Counted from the stretch's first letter, positions 36,084 through 46,039 are shown. The stretch is 64,000 nt of DNA from Arsukibacterium sp. (GCF_018402695.1 NZ_JAGYIM010000016.1:558001-622000); one strand, 5' to 3'. The notes: generated by a model not told the origin, from the letters alone. Translations and numbers: made by a program.

Positions 36084-36373
36084 ATGCTGAAAGCAGTTAA
36101 ACTACTAACAGTTGGGGAACTGGAGTTTAGCTGCTTTTTTTTATGGGTTCAAGAAAGCTTTTCCGTATTAAAACCAATTTTGCTAGGTGGAATAAAGCCC
36201 TTACGACTTTTTACACTATGCTGTAGCCGGTGTATTCCGTGGTGCTTTGGTTGTGCTTGAAACCATAGATAATTTACTAGCCCAAGCTTTTTCAGCTATA
36301 GCCAGTCGATTTTTCTAGTAAGAGTGATGGATTTTGGTACTTAGCACAGCTAGAAGCCGCGTATTTAGTGGAG
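36084..36373. other. Gene-free attR-proximal region
   Basis: About 290 bases from the terminator to the tRNA. I see no supported gene; short frames on both strands lack ribosome sites and known motifs. Arm-type sites for the integrase may lie here, but no clear TTACCA repeat like that near attL is present. Confidence 0.35.
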
Positions 36374-36450
36374 TGGTGGCCCCAGCTGGACTCGAACCAG
36401 CGACCGATCGATTATGAGTCGAGCGCTCTAACCAACTGAGCTATGGGGCC
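36374..36450 (-). tRNA. ileX: tRNA-Ile2 (anticodon CAU), integration target
   Basis: The 77-base gene folds as a complete cloverleaf with encoded CCA: acceptor GGCCCCA/TGGGGCC, D-arm AGCTCAGTTGGTTAGAGC, anticodon loop CTCATAA, T-arm GCTGGTTCGAGTCCAGC. A CAU anticodon could mean Met, but the GGCCCC acceptor and the T-arm equal those of the minor isoleucine tRNA whose anticodon C is changed to lysidine by TilS and reads AUA. Escherichia coli ileX also lies next to rpoD. The 3' half (36374-36418) is attR, supplied by the element. It is the only intact copy here. Confidence 0.93.
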
Positions 36451-36481
36451 ACGATTTTATAACTTGAACCAACTTTTTCTA

Positions 36482-36542
36482 TGGTACCACATGGACTCAC
36501 TAATTATGAGTCGAGCGCTCTAACCAACTGAGCTATGGGGCC
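36482..36542 (-). pseudogene. Degraded second tRNA-Ile2 copy
   Basis: The 5' part (GGCCCCATAGCTCAGTTGGT onwards to ACTCATAAT) is identical to the intact gene. The 3' part is shortened to about 20 bases ending GAGTCCATGTGGTACCA, so the T-arm and the acceptor partner are lost. At 61 bases it cannot fold into a cloverleaf. It lies 31 bp upstream of the intact gene, in tandem. Confidence 0.8.
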
Positions 36543-36666
36543 ACATAAAACTTTGTGCTTTAAAGCGGCAGGCAGTATAAAAACTTTTGTTAGCTTTGTC
36601 ATCCGGCTTATTAGGCTAAGTGCAGTTAATTGCTGCTTTTTTAGGCTTTAAGCCGATATAAATAGT

Positions 36667-36688
36667 AAAGGCGCCGTCTGGCGCCTTT
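36667..36688 (-). terminator. Terminator of rpoD
   Basis: A perfect 9-bp stem AAAGGCGCC/GGCGCCTTT with a 4-base loop lies 27 bp after the rpoD stop, with a short T-run on the minus strand. Confidence 0.85.
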
Positions 36689-36714
36689 ATCTGGGTAGCT
36701 GATGCAGCCGAAGC

Positions 36715-38556
36715 TTACTCGTCCAGGAAGCTTTTTAATACTTCAGAGCGTGAAGGGTGGCGTAGCTTACGTAATGCCTTAGCTTCAATTTGCCGGATCC
36801 GCTCACGGGTTACGTCAAATTGCTTACCTACTTCTTCCAGCGTGTGGTCGGTATTCATATCAATACCAAAGCGCATCCGCAGTACTTTGGCTTCACGGGC
36901 GGTTAAGCCGGCCAGTACTTCGTTGGTCGCGTTTTTCAGGCTTTCCATGGTGGCAGAGTCGAGTGGTGATTCACCACCGGCATCTTCAATAAAGTCGCCC
37001 AGATGCGAATCTTCATCATCACCAATCGGGGTTTCCATCGAGATAGGCTCTTTGGCTATTTTTAACACCTTACGAATTTTGTCTTCCGGCATTTGCATCC
37101 GCTCTGACAATTCTTCCGGTGTTGGCTCACGTCCCATTTCCTGCAACATCTGGCGGGAAATCCGGTTCAGCTTGTTGATGGTTTCAATCATATGCACCGG
37201 GATCCGGATGGTGCGGGCCTGATCAGCAATAGACCGGGTAATGGCCTGGCGGATCCACCAGGTGGCATAGGTTGAAAACTTATAACCACGACGGTATTCA
37301 AATTTATCGACAGCTTTCATCAGGCCGATATTGCCTTCCTGAATCAAATCAAGGAACTGCAAACCGCGGTTAGTGTATTTTTTGGCAATAGAGATAACCA
37401 GTCGTAAGTTAGCCTCAACCATTTCTTTCTTGGCACGGCGGGCTTTGGCTTCGCCAATCGACATCCGGCGGTTAATGTCTTTAATTTTAAAGATACTTAA
37501 GCCGGTTTCTTCTTCAACTTTTTTCAGTTTTTCAACGCTGCGAACCAAATCTTCGCGCATTTCTTCCAAGCGCCCAGAATAGCCTTTGCCGGCTTTAATT
37601 TCGGCATCGATCCAGGCAGTGGAGTTTTCATGGCCGGTAAAGGCTTTAACGAAGGTTTTCTTCGGCATTTTGGCGTATTCAACGCAATGCTTCATTAACA
37701 GCCGTTCCTGGATCCGTACCCGGTCCATCATTTCGCGCATGTTTTTAACCAGGCGGTCGAATTGTTTTGGTACCAGGCGGAAGCAGCGGAACACTTCGCT
37801 TAATTTTTCAATTTCAGCTTTGGTGGTGGCGTGCTCACGACCATTTTGCTCGATCGAGTTGCGAGTAACGTCGTACTGACTGCGTAGTTCGCCAAATTTA
37901 ATCCGGGCTTCTTCCGGATCCGGACCGGTATCGGCTTCAGCATCGTCGTCACTGTCGTCGTCATCGTTATCGTCGTTATCATCATCTTGCTTATCTGCCG
38001 GCACTTCAGAGCCGATATGACTGGCGATAACCGGCGCTTCATCAATTTCGTTAGGATCGATAAAAGCAGAAACAATGTCGCTTAAACGAATTTCCTCTGC
38101 TTCAAATTTGTCCCACTGCTCCAGCAGGTAGGTGATGGCTTCGGGATACTCGGCGACCGAGGTTTGTACCTGATTAATGCCGTCTTCAATCCGTTTGGCG
38201 ATATCAATCTCACCCTCACGGGTTAACAGCTCAACGGTACCCATTTCCCGCATGTACATCCGTACCGGGTCGGTTGTGCGGCCGAGCTCTTTGTCGACGC
38301 TGACCAGCGCCTGAGCGGCTTCTTCTGCGGCGTCTTCATCCGTGGAGGCATCGGACATTATCAAATCATCGGCATCGGGGGCGTTTTCAAACACCTGAAT
38401 GCCCATATCATTGATCATTCGAATAATATCTTCGATTTGATCAGAGTCGATAATGTCTTGTGGAAGGTGATCGTTAACTTCGGCAAAGGTAAGATACCCT
38501 TGCTCTTTACCTTTAATGATCAGGAGTTTTAACTGCGACTGAGGACTTTGCTCCAT
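36715..38556 (-). CDS. rpoD: RNA polymerase sigma-70 factor RpoD
   Basis: At 613 residues this is the housekeeping sigma factor. Region 1.1 lies at residues 1-80, region 1.2 at [20 protein letters not shown], and a non-conserved insert with a very acidic run ([19 protein letters not shown], about 190-210) follows. Region 2 includes [20 protein letters not shown] and the -10-reading [20 protein letters not shown]; region 4 has the -35 helix-turn-helix [20 protein letters not shown]. It is the last gene of the rpsU-dnaG-rpoD macromolecular synthesis operon, 86 bp after dnaG. Confidence 0.98.
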   Translation of the reverse strand: MEQSPQSQLKLLIIKGKEQGYLTFAEVNDHLPQDIIDSDQIEDIIRMINDMGIQVFENAPDADDLIMSDASTDEDAAEEAAQALVSVDKELGRTTDPVRMYMREMGTVELLTREGEIDIAKRIEDGINQVQTSVAEYPEAITYLLEQWDKFEAEEIRLSDIVSAFIDPNEIDEAPVIASHIGSEVPADKQDDDNDDNDDDDSDDDAEADTGPDPEEARIKFGELRSQYDVTRNSIEQNGREHATTKAEIEKLSEVFRCFRLVPKQFDRLVKNMREMMDRVRIQERLLMKHCVEYAKMPKKTFVKAFTGHENSTAWIDAEIKAGKGYSGRLEEMREDLVRSVEKLKKVEEETGLSIFKIKDINRRMSIGEAKARRAKKEMVEANLRLVISIAKKYTNRGLQFLDLIQEGNIGLMKAVDKFEYRRGYKFSTYATWWIRQAITRSIADQARTIRIPVHMIETINKLNRISRQMLQEMGREPTPEELSERMQMPEDKIRKVLKIAKEPISMETPIGDDEDSHLGDFIEDAGGESPLDSATMESLKNATNEVLAGLTAREAKVLRMRFGIDMNTDHTLEEVGKQFDVTRERIRQIEAKALRKLRHPSRSEVLKSFLDE

Positions 38557-38642
38557 AGAGACTTATCTTCCACCAATGTTGATTAATATAAAAATGCGAA
38601 CTAGCGATTATAACAAACCGAAGCTTTTCTAGCCAGTCGGAG

Positions 38643-40400
38643 TTAGCTTGCTGGTCGCGGTTTTTTGCTTTTCAGTGCTTTTAGCAACAGCACATATTCA
38701 CGTTGTTCGGCCTGGGTCAGCTGTTTTAGTTTATCTTTTCGTTCCAGAGCTTCCAGCCGTTGCTGCAGATATTGATCTTCAATTGAATGGAACGTGTCCA
38801 GAAATTCGGCTGACAGCTGCTCCGGTTCTATCTGGTGTTGCCATGCTGCCAGTTTCAAAAGGATGGCATGCTCTGGCAGATCGCGCCAGTATTCCAGCAA
38901 TTGCGCTGTAGTAAGCCCGGGCTTATCCAGTAAATGCTGCTGTACGGCCAGTAACAAATTAATGCCCGGAATGTCGGCACTGGCCAGTTCCGGCGCATGA
39001 GGCATCACATTGACCAGTTCTGGTGTCTGCAACAGTAGGGCAATAGCCCGGCGCATCGGCGTCATTTTGATACTGGCGGGTGTTGGCCGTGCTTGTGGCC
39101 GGTTACTTACTGGTTTTAGCCGCTCGCTGGCCCGGCCTAACAAATTATCCAGTTTTTGTTGCAGGGTTTCCTGATAAAAACTACTGGGAATTTGCTTAAT
39201 CAGTTCACTGCCTTTCGCCATTAAAGCCGACTTGCCGCCGTCAGTATTGGCATCAAACTCTTGTAATAAATGCTCAAACAAATACTGGCTTAATGGCAGT
39301 GCTTGTTCTAGCCGCGCCATAAAGGCAGCTTTACCCTCTTTTTGTACCAGTGAATCCGGGTCTTCACCGTCGGGCAAAAATACAAAGTTAAGTTCTACAC
39401 CATCTTTTAATTGCGGCAGAGCATTTTGCAAGGCGCGCCAGGCGGCATCGCGGCCGGCGCGGTCACCGTCGTAACAGCAAATCACCTTCGGGCTGTAACG
39501 AAACAAGGTATGCATCTGATCCGAGGTGGTGGCGGTGCCCAGGCAAGCGACAGCAAAGCGGATATCATGCTCGGCCAGCGCCACCACGTCCATATAGCCT
39601 TCAACCACCAACACTTGCTTTAAATGTCCCGGTTGCTGGCGTACCTGATACAGGCCATACAGTTCACGGCCTTTATGAAACAAGCGGGTTTCTGGTGAGT
39701 TCAGGTATTTTGGCTGACCATCATTTAAAATGCGGCCACCAAAAGCAATTACCCGGCCCCGCTTATCGTGAATAGGGAACATCAGCCGGTCACGGAAAAA
39801 ATCGTATTCACGGCCATTATCGTTACGGTTAACCAGCTTCAGCTCAATCAACTGCTCGCGCACGGCTCTGGGTTTGCCATTGCTTAGCTGCTTTAATACC
39901 CCGTCCCAGCCATCGGGTGCATAGCCCAGCTGAAAGTCACTGATGGTTTGTGCTGATAAGCCCCGTTTTTGCAAATATTGCTGCACTGCCGGGCCATTAG
40001 CATGCTGCTGCAGCTGCTGTTGGTAATAATCGGCGGCTTGCTGCATCAGGCTGTAATCGTCGGCCTGAGCCGCCGGCCGTGCTGGCCCTTTGCCTTGCTC
40101 GCGTGGTACCTCCATATGCAACTGTTTGGCCAGCTCTTCGATGGCTTCGACAAATTCCAGTTGCTCAAACTCCATCATAAAGCTGATGGCATTGCCATGG
40201 GCACCACAACCAAAACAGTGATAAAACTGCTTATCGGGGCTGACGGTAAATGACGGGCTTTTTTCGTTATGGAACGGGCAACAGGCAGCGTAGTTTTTAC
40301 TACCTGCTTTTTTTAACGGTACGCGTTGGTCTATCAGTTCAACGATATCTGTTCTGGCGAGCAGATCATCAATAAACTGACGGGGTATTTGTCCTGCCAC
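38643..40400 (-). CDS. dnaG: DNA primase
   Basis: The 585-residue primase makes RNA primers for replication. The N-terminal CHC2 zinc-binding domain is present (CPFHNEKSPSFTVSPDKQFY then HCFGCGAHGN). The TOPRIM core carries the acidic residues (VLVVEGYMDVVAL, and VICCYDGDRAGRDAAW). The C-terminal DnaB-interacting helical domain ends the protein. Length is close to the 581 residues of Escherichia coli. It lies between rpsU and rpoD, and a hairpin before it probably tunes its expression. Confidence 0.98.
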   Translation of the reverse strand: MAGQIPRQFIDDLLARTDIVELIDQRVPLKKAGSKNYAACCPFHNEKSPSFTVSPDKQFYHCFGCGAHGNAISFMMEFEQLEFVEAIEELAKQLHMEVPREQGKGPARPAAQADDYSLMQQAADYYQQQLQQHANGPAVQQYLQKRGLSAQTISDFQLGYAPDGWDGVLKQLSNGKPRAVREQLIELKLVNRNDNGREYDFFRDRLMFPIHDKRGRVIAFGGRILNDGQPKYLNSPETRLFHKGRELYGLYQVRQQPGHLKQVLVVEGYMDVVALAEHDIRFAVACLGTATTSDQMHTLFRYSPKVICCYDGDRAGRDAAWRALQNALPQLKDGVELNFVFLPDGEDPDSLVQKEGKAAFMARLEQALPLSQYLFEHLLQEFDANTDGGKSALMAKGSELIKQIPSSFYQETLQQKLDNLLGRASERLKPVSNRPQARPTPASIKMTPMRRAIALLLQTPELVNVMPHAPELASADIPGINLLLAVQQHLLDKPGLTTAQLLEYWRDLPEHAILLKLAAWQHQIEPEQLSAEFLDTFHSIEDQYLQQRLEALERKDKLKQLTQAEQREYVLLLKALKSKKPRPAS

Positions 40401-40422
40401 TAATGTCCTTTATATGGTTTCC

Positions 40423-40455
40423 AGAAAAAGACAAACCGTGCTCAAAGAACACGGT
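40423..40455 (-). terminator. Attenuating terminator between rpsU and dnaG
   Basis: On the minus strand the stem ACCGTG/CACGGT with a 9-base loop is followed by TTTGTCTTTTTC. The rpsU-dnaG gap of Escherichia coli also contains a partial terminator that keeps dnaG expression low, so position and form agree. Confidence 0.7.
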
Positions 40456-40545
40456 GTGCAGATATCGGCCTGACGCCTGATTGCGAACCTGCTTTCCAGA
40501 ACCGCTATTGTGCAGTTGGGCAGGTTAACGCCGGTTGACTGTAAC

Positions 40546-40761
40546 TTAGTACAGGCGGATCCGACGTGCATTCTCGCGAGAAAGCTTTTTAGCATGACGT
40601 TTTACCGCTGCTGCTTTCTTGCGCTTACGAACCCAGGTAGGCTTCTCGTAAAATTCTTTAGCGCGTACATCAGCTAGTACGCCAGCTTTTTCACAAGAGC
40701 GCTTAAAACGACGTAACGCTACGTCAAAGGGTTCGTTTTCTTTTACTTTAACAACAGGCAT
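40546..40761 (-). CDS. rpsU: Ribosomal protein bS21
   Basis: The 71-residue, highly basic protein begins [20 protein letters not shown] and ends [10 protein letters not shown], matching S21 over its whole length. S21 sits near the anti-Shine-Dalgarno end of 16S rRNA and assists initiation. GAGGTGAG precedes the ATG. It is the first gene of the macromolecular synthesis operon. A short TTGGTTA-TCAG-TAACCAA palindrome (40784-40801) lies in its upstream region. Confidence 0.98.
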   Translation of the reverse strand: MPVVKVKENEPFDVALRRFKRSCEKAGVLADVRAKEFYEKPTWVRKRKKAAAVKRHAKKLSRENARRIRLY

Positions 40762-41001
40762 TAAATTCTCACCTCGGTCAAACTTGGTTATCAGTAACCA
40801 ATTACGATTAAAAATGGTGCGGCATTTTACGCAAAAACCCCTACCAATGTAAAGCGAATAAGTGATCTTAAATCAGATCTTCTGGCTCTGACAGGGTGAA
40901 GTCGTTACAATGCGCGCGTTAAAGGCCGGCAAGTGTACCTGAAGTTTCCGGCCAGATCCTACTATTTGCTGATTTTTTAACATGATTATTTTGGGAAGGC
41001 G

Positions 41002-42015
41002 ATGCGCGTATTAGGTATTGAAACATCTTGTGATGAAACGGCTATTGCTGTCTATGATGGCGAAAAAGGGCTATTAAGCCATGTGCTGTACAGCCAAATT
41101 CCGCTGCATGCCGATTATGGCGGGGTAGTGCCTGAGCTGGCGTCGCGTGATCATGTTAAAAAAACACTGCCATTAATTAAGCAAGCTTTGCAACAAGCCG
41201 GCCTGAGTGCCAGCGATATTGATGGCGTGGCCTATACCGCTGGCCCCGGCTTAGCCGGTGCATTGTTAGTGGGGGCCACTATTGGCCGCAGCCTGGCTTA
41301 TGCCTGGCAAAAACCGGCATTGGCCGTGCACCATATGGAAGGTCACTTACTGGCACCGATGCTGGAAGACAACCCGCCGCCTTTTCCGTTTTTAGCGCTG
41401 TTAGTTTCTGGCGGCCATACTCAGCTGGTAGGTGTCGAAGGCATTGGCCGCTATCAGTTACTGGGCGAGTCGATAGATGACGCTGCTGGTGAAGCCTTTG
41501 ATAAAACAGCAAAGCTAATGGGTCTGGATTATCCCGGTGGCCCGCTGCTGGCGAAGCTTGCGTTAACCGGTGACAATAAAAAATATAAGTTCCCACGGCC
41601 AATGACCGACCGGCCCGGCCTCGATTTCAGTTTTAGCGGCCTGAAAACCTCCGCTGCTAATGTCATTGCCAAAGAGGGCAGTAGTGAACAGGTGCAGGCC
41701 GATATTGCCGCGTCGTTTCAGCAGGCGGTGGTAGATACCTTAGTGATTAAATGCGAGCGGGCACTGGAGCAAACCGGTTATCAGCGGTTGGTGATTGCCG
41801 GCGGGGTAAGTGCTAACTTGTCGTTGCGCGAGCAACTGGCGGTGCTGTTAAAGCATCGCGGTGGCGAGGTGTATTATCCGCGCAAAGAGTTTTGTACAGA
41901 TAATGGCGCGATGATTGCTTATGCTGGCTACCAGCGGCTAAAGGCTGGCCAGCAGCAAGACCTGAGCATAGGCGTGACGCCACGCTGGCCAATGCAGGAG
42001 TTAGCGCCGGTTTAA
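41002..42015 (+). CDS. tsaD: tRNA N6-adenosine threonylcarbamoyltransferase
   Basis: The 337-residue protein is TsaD, which transfers threonylcarbamoyl to A37 of ANN-decoding tRNAs together with TsaB and TsaE. Metal and nucleotide motifs of the ASKHA fold are clear: [38 protein letters not shown], and [14 protein letters not shown]. It is divergent from rpsU, as in Escherichia coli. The start follows GGGAAGG. Confidence 0.98.
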   Translation: MRVLGIETSCDETAIAVYDGEKGLLSHVLYSQIPLHADYGGVVPELASRDHVKKTLPLIKQALQQAGLSASDIDGVAYTAGPGLAGALLVGATIGRSLAYAWQKPALAVHHMEGHLLAPMLEDNPPPFPFLALLVSGGHTQLVGVEGIGRYQLLGESIDDAAGEAFDKTAKLMGLDYPGGPLLAKLALTGDNKKYKFPRPMTDRPGLDFSFSGLKTSAANVIAKEGSSEQVQADIAASFQQAVVDTLVIKCERALEQTGYQRLVIAGGVSANLSLREQLAVLLKHRGGEVYYPRKEFCTDNGAMIAYAGYQRLKAGQQQDLSIGVTPRWPMQELAPV

Positions 42016-42042
42016 ATAAGTTGCGCTGAGCTCTATTAGCTG

Positions 42043-42236
42043 AAGGTTGGAATCCCGACTTGGGCGCCACAGAGTGTCTGAGTGAGCGCGCTAGCGCGAG
42101 CGACAAATTCGTCTGGAACGAATTTGAACAGCTTTAGCTGGCTTGGTGAGGGCAGGAAGCCCGAGATAGTTGCTGTGGCGAGCCAGGGCGGGAGTTGCAA
42201 CCGGAAGCCCTGACGGTTAGGCGGGATTCCAACCTT
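42043..42236. repeat. 194-bp structured intergenic element with 15-bp terminal inverted repeats
   Basis: AAGGTTGGAATCCCG at 42043-42057 has its perfect complement at 42222-42236. Inside are further hairpins: GCGCGCTAGCGCG, CAAATTCGT/ACGAATTTG (42104-42126), CAGCTTTAGCTG, GGGC-AGGA-AGCCC and CAGGGC/GCCCTG. No open frame. The order hairpin, TTGAAC, CAGCT..TTTAGCTG, GAGGG, GCTGTGG is also found in the tRNA-associated repeat at 24560-24640, so both may belong to one repeat family. It may be a miniature mobile element or a structured RNA. Confidence 0.65.
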
Positions 42237-42290
42237 GCTTTACGAGATTGGTCTTTATAAACAAAAGTTTGTTTTAGACGTGCTAACGAA

Positions 42291-42896
42291 TCACTCGCGA
42301 ATGCGTTTGGATTTATCCCACACTTTGCTTTCTTTGCCCTGATACAGCCGGACAATATTCTGGCGGTGGCGGGCGATAATCAGAATACTTAGCATTAGCA
42401 CCGGCACGGTATATAACGGTTTAATCCACCAGGTAAACAACGGCGCCAGCGCCACGGTAATAATAGCGGCTAACGATGAGTAGCCACTTAACGCAACCAA
42501 TAACACCCAGCTGGCAATTAACAGCCCAGCGAGATCAAGGCCAATTGGCATCATGGCACCAAAGGCCGTTGCAACGGCTTTGCCACCTTTAAAACCAAAA
42601 AATACCGGGTAAATATGGCCCAGACAGGCGCAAATGGCGATAGCGCCGAGCCATACCGGCTCAATTTGCAGAAAATACGAGCCCCAGACCGGAATAGTGC
42701 CTTTAAGAATGTCGAACAGTAATACCAGCACCGCCGGCACAGGCCCACCGAGGCGTAACACGTTGGTGGCACCAGGGTTGCCTGAACCATGAAAACGCGG
42801 GTCGGGCAGGCGAAATAACTGGCAAACCAGCACTGCTGATGACACCGAGCCCAGCAAATAGGCAGCGAACATCATAATAACAATCAGCAGGGTCAT
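42291..42896 (-). CDS. plsY: Glycerol-3-phosphate acyltransferase PlsY
   Basis: The 201-residue inner-membrane protein has five membrane segments and the three PlsY motifs: [40 protein letters not shown] with the catalytic region, and [14 protein letters not shown]. It transfers acyl groups from acyl phosphate to glycerol-3-phosphate, the first step of phospholipid synthesis. It is divergent from folB, the conserved gammaproteobacterial arrangement. Confidence 0.97.
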   Translation of the reverse strand: MTLLIVIMMFAAYLLGSVSSAVLVCQLFRLPDPRFHGSGNPGATNVLRLGGPVPAVLVLLFDILKGTIPVWGSYFLQIEPVWLGAIAICACLGHIYPVFFGFKGGKAVATAFGAMMPIGLDLAGLLIASWVLLVALSGYSSLAAIITVALAPLFTWWIKPLYTVPVLMLSILIIARHRQNIVRLYQGKESKVWDKSKRIRE

Positions 42897-43033
42897 TTCG
42901 ACGGTTCCTCAGCACCAGTTTTTGCGATAAGATTGCATCTCGCTGTACGGCAGCAGGATAAAGGTGTGCTAGCTTTTTACCACTGTGACCAGCCTACCTG
43001 AAACGAAAAATAACGCAATCCGGATTTAACTGA

Positions 43034-43414
43034 ATGGACATAGTTTTTATAAAACAGCTACAAGTCGATACCATCATAGGGGTATATGACTGGGAGAAAT
43101 CCATTCAGCAGCGATTGTTGCTTGATTTAGCGCTGACAGCAGACCAGCGTACGGCAGCTGCCAGAGACGATATCAGCCTGACCCTGGATTACGCCGTGAT
43201 TGCCGAAAAAGTAACGGCGCTGATAACCGCCGAGCCAATAGAGCTGATAGAAACGGTAGCAGAGAAAGTTGCTGCTATGCTGTTAGCGGAGTTTGCCACC
43301 AGCAAAGTGGAAGTGACTGTCAGCAAGCCCGGCGCAGTTGCTAAGGCGCAAACCGTTGGTGTGCATATTGTGCGCACTGCACCGGTTGCGACACCGCCAC
43401 AGGATTACGCCTGA
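43034..43414 (+). CDS. folB: Dihydroneopterin aldolase
   Basis: The 126-residue protein matches FolB of the tetrahydrofolate pathway: MDIVFIKQLQVDTIIGVYDW with the conserved catalytic-region glutamate following, and VEVTVSKPGAVAKAQTVGVH at the end. It makes 6-hydroxymethyl-dihydropterin, the substrate of the next gene, folK, with which it overlaps by one base. Confidence 0.95.
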   Translation: MDIVFIKQLQVDTIIGVYDWEKSIQQRLLLDLALTADQRTAAARDDISLTLDYAVIAEKVTALITAEPIELIETVAEKVAAMLLAEFATSKVEVTVSKPGAVAKAQTVGVHIVRTAPVATPPQDYA

Positions 43415-43911
43415 TGGCCCGCATTTTTATCAGCATTGGCAGCAATACTGACCGCGACCACTACATCCGGGCCGGAGTATTGTCACTGCAGCAATACTTC
43501 GGCGAAGTACAATTGTCGTCTGTGTATGAAAGTGAGGCGGTCGGTTTTAATGGCGATGCTTTCTATAATTTAGTGGCGGCCACCGATACCGAGCTCAGCA
43601 TTGCTGATTGTGTGCAGGTACTAAAGCAAATTGAAGACAGCCATGGTCGTATTCGTGGCGCGGAGAAATTCTGTGGTCGTACCCTCGATTTAGATCTACT
43701 GACTTATGATCAGGTGATTTGTCAGCAGCCCATTACTCTGCCACGCGGCGAAATTACCGAAAATGCTTTTGTGTTATGGCCAATGGCCGAGCTGGCGCCG
43801 ACAGCTATTCATCCGCTGACACAGCAACGCTACGCCGAATTATGGCAAGCTTACCCTAAAACAAAACAAAAGATCTGGCCTGTGCCTTTTAACTGGAGCG
43901 AATTTAATTGA
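43414..43911 (+). CDS. folK: HPPK: 2-amino-4-hydroxy-6-hydroxymethyldihydropteridine diphosphokinase
   Basis: The 165-residue protein has the HPPK signature ([20 protein letters not shown], with the two magnesium-binding aspartates in DLDLL) and the N-terminal [20 protein letters not shown]. It adds pyrophosphate to the pterin made by FolB. It overlaps folB at its start and uppP at its end, so the three genes are one transcript. It may be the second folK copy of the genome, as many relatives have another near panB. Confidence 0.93.
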   Translation: MARIFISIGSNTDRDHYIRAGVLSLQQYFGEVQLSSVYESEAVGFNGDAFYNLVAATDTELSIADCVQVLKQIEDSHGRIRGAEKFCGRTLDLDLLTYDQVICQQPITLPRGEITENAFVLWPMAELAPTAIHPLTQQRYAELWQAYPKTKQKIWPVPFNWSEFN

Positions 43912-44714
43912 GTACATTGGAAGTCATCATTTTAGCAATTCTGCAGGGCATCACTGAATTTTTACCGATTTCGTCGTCGGCTCATCTTATTTTACCTTCT
44001 GCCATTTTCGGCTGGCAGGATCAGGGTATCGCCTTTGATGTTGCGGTACACGTCGGCACCTTACTGGCCGTAATGCTGTATTTCCGCCAGGATATTGGCC
44101 GCTTAATGGTGGGCTGGGTGCAAAGTCTTGGTGGCCGGCACAGCACTGACAGTAAACTGGCCTGGTGGGTTATATTGGCGACAATTCCGGCCGGATTAGC
44201 CGGGTTACTGGCAGCCGATTACATTGAAAGCTATCTGCGCTCGCCCTGGGTTTTAGCGATAACTACTATTGTGTTTGGTCTGGCGCTGTGGTGGGCAGAT
44301 GCCACCGCAAAGCAACAACAAAGTATGGAACAATTAAGCTGGCGCCAGGCATTATTTATCGGCGTGGCGCAGGCGATATCACTGATCCCGGGTACCTCGC
44401 GCTCGGGCATTACCATGACTGCCGCGATGCTGCTCGGGCTGGATAAAGTCAGTGCGGCCCGTTTCTCGTTTTTGTTATCAATTCCGATTATTATATTAAG
44501 TGGCGGTTATCAGGCCAGCAAGCTTTTGGCTGAGCCGGAACGGTTTGACTTAGCCGCTATCTTTCTGGGCATGGGTCTGGCGTTTATCAGTGCATTAATC
44601 TGCATTCACTTCTTTTTGAAAATTATCAGCCGGATGGGCATGCTACCTTTCGTGATTTACCGGCTGTTGTTAGGGGTCGGGCTGATTATTTTCCTTAGTT
44701 GGTACGCGGTTTAA
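43908..44714 (+). CDS. uppP: Undecaprenyl-diphosphatase
   Basis: The 268-residue inner-membrane protein carries both UppP motifs, [20 protein letters not shown] and [19 protein letters not shown], with the catalytic glutamate, serine and arginine. It recycles undecaprenyl pyrophosphate for cell-wall synthesis and gives bacitracin resistance (bacA). Translation starts with TTG inside the end of folK, suggesting coupling. It converges with cca. Confidence 0.97.
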   Translation: MSTLEVIILAILQGITEFLPISSSAHLILPSAIFGWQDQGIAFDVAVHVGTLLAVMLYFRQDIGRLMVGWVQSLGGRHSTDSKLAWWVILATIPAGLAGLLAADYIESYLRSPWVLAITTIVFGLALWWADATAKQQQSMEQLSWRQALFIGVAQAISLIPGTSRSGITMTAAMLLGLDKVSAARFSFLLSIPIIILSGGYQASKLLAEPERFDLAAIFLGMGLAFISALICIHFFLKIISRMGMLPFVIYRLLLGVGLIIFLSWYAV

Positions 44715-44727
44715 GGTATTACTCGAT

Positions 44728-45960
44728 CTAAGTATTCGACCAGGCCCGTTTTGCTGCGCTAATGGCAGCTAAGCGGGCCTTTTGCAATTCAGCCCCTATC
44801 GCTTCACCTTTCAGGCCTTTGGCGACGATTTCCCGCACATTAACCGCCAGTGCTGCCTTTGCCAGTTGTTGCAGATAGTCAGCTTGTGGGTACGTTGCCT
44901 GTTCAAAGCCGGTGCGGCCGCGCAAGTCAGCTGTGCAGCACAGCAGAATATCGTCTAGCCGCTGCGGTTTACGCCAGAGGTCAATACCATTAAATAATTT
45001 TAACACCGTTGCCGCTTTTAATTCGCGGGCTTTATGCACCAGTTGATGATACTCACAAACCAGCAGCGCCAATTCTTTACAATCGTTGGGTACTCTGAGC
45101 CGCTGACAAAGCTGGTTAATTAGCGCCAAGCCAGTGTATTCGTGGCCATGATGAGCGGGTAGCAGCTCAGCTTTAGTCACCCCCTTGCCTAAGTCATGCA
45201 CCAGGGAGGCAAAACGGATATCCAGCCGCTCAGACAACGCTGCTGCTTGCTCGAGTACCAGCAAGGTATGAATGCCTGTGTCGATTTCCGGGTGCCATTT
45301 TTCCGGTTGCGGCACGCCCCAAAGCGCAGCCAGTTCGGGCATTAAAGCTGTCAGCGCGCCGCAATCATAAAGCAATTGAAAATAAGCGGCTGGACTTTGG
45401 CTACTTAGCGCCTCGGCCGTTTCCTGCCATACCCGTTCCGGGCTTAAGGTATTGAGCTCGCCGCTTTTGCTAAGCTTACGCATTAAAGCCAGAGTTTCGT
45501 CAGCAACGGTGAAACCTAAGTGGGCATAACGGGCATAAAAGCGGGCCACCCGCAGTACCCGCAACGGGTCTTCTGCAAAGGCATCTGAGACATGGCGCAG
45601 TATTTTCTGCTCAATATCTGCGCGACCATGATAGGGGTCGATATAATGGCCAGCACTGTCTTTGGCGATAGCATTGATGGTCAGGTCGCGCCTTTGTAAG
45701 TCCTGCTCCAGCGTCACATCGGGTGCAGCGTAAACACTGAAACCGGTATAACCCTTACCATTTTTACGCTCAGTACGGGCCAGCGCATGTTCTTCTTTAG
45801 TTTGCGGGTGCAGAAATACCGGGAAATCTTTCCCCACCTGCTGATAGCCGGCATCCAGCATTTGTTCCGGTGTAGCACCGACGACCACCCAGTCCCGCTC
45901 ATGAAATGGATAGCCTAACAGCTCGTCTCTTACGGCCCCGCCAACAAGATATATCTGCAC
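44728..45960 (-). CDS. cca: CCA-adding tRNA nucleotidyltransferase (class II, with HD domain)
   Basis: The protein adds or repairs the CCA end of tRNAs. Head motif [20 protein letters not shown] and the catalytic DWVVVG are at the N-terminus, the flexible loop [12 protein letters not shown] follows, and the HD domain has [16 protein letters not shown] prefer the GTG at 45960 behind AGGAAAG, because it gives the usual N-terminus M-Q-I-Y-L-V-G-G; an ATG at 45990 would add ten residues. About 410 residues, as in Escherichia coli. Confidence 0.95.
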   Translation of the reverse strand: MQIYLVGGAVRDELLGYPFHERDWVVVGATPEQMLDAGYQQVGKDFPVFLHPQTKEEHALARTERKNGKGYTGFSVYAAPDVTLEQDLQRRDLTINAIAKDSAGHYIDPYHGRADIEQKILRHVSDAFAEDPLRVLRVARFYARYAHLGFTVADETLALMRKLSKSGELNTLSPERVWQETAEALSSQSPAAYFQLLYDCGALTALMPELAALWGVPQPEKWHPEIDTGIHTLLVLEQAAALSERLDIRFASLVHDLGKGVTKAELLPAHHGHEYTGLALINQLCQRLRVPNDCKELALLVCEYHQLVHKARELKAATVLKLFNGIDLWRKPQRLDDILLCCTADLRGRTGFEQATYPQADYLQQLAKAALAVNVREIVAKGLKGEAIGAELQKARLAAISAAKRAWSNT

Positions 45961-46039
45961 ATGCTTTCCTGATTGCTTATTTTTTGCCATTATAGCGCCG
46001 TCAGTCTAATTTGCAGCGCTATTAACGCAGGATGCTTTG

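Larger units (their letters stand above)
24670..36418. mobile_element. Integrative element of about 11.7 kb in tRNA-Ile2
   Basis: The segment is bounded by the 45-bp att repeats, is clearly more AT-rich than both flanks, and carries tyrosine recombinases, a Rep-like gene, small plasmid-style genes, a restriction-modification system and an XRE/ImmA pair. No relaxase, conjugation or phage structural gene is visible, so it is neither a full conjugative element nor a complete prophage. A mobilisable island, integrated plasmid or phage satellite fits best. The integrases lie in the middle rather than beside an att site, which is unusual and may mean that parts were joined from different sources. 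Confidence 0.85.

Noticed and set aside
36057-36260. A 67-residue plus-strand frame near attR
   Set aside because: It begins inside a terminator hairpin and shows no recognisable motif.
24670-36418. CRISPR array or IS element inside the island
   Set aside because: No regularly spaced repeats and no transposase gene or IS ends were found.
40784-40801. TTGGTTA-TCAG-TAACCAA palindrome upstream of rpsU as an operator
   Set aside because: Short, single, and without a known matching regulator; mentioned only in the rpsU entry.
42043-42070. The start of the tsaD-plsY element as a tRNA 3' end (GGAATCCC...GCGCCA)
   Set aside because: The stem complementarity needed for a T-arm is absent, so only the inverted repeat is supported.
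43189-43377. Several minus-strand frames within folB, rpoD, parE and the RND pump
   Set aside because: They are antisense shadows of well-recognised genes without ribosome sites.
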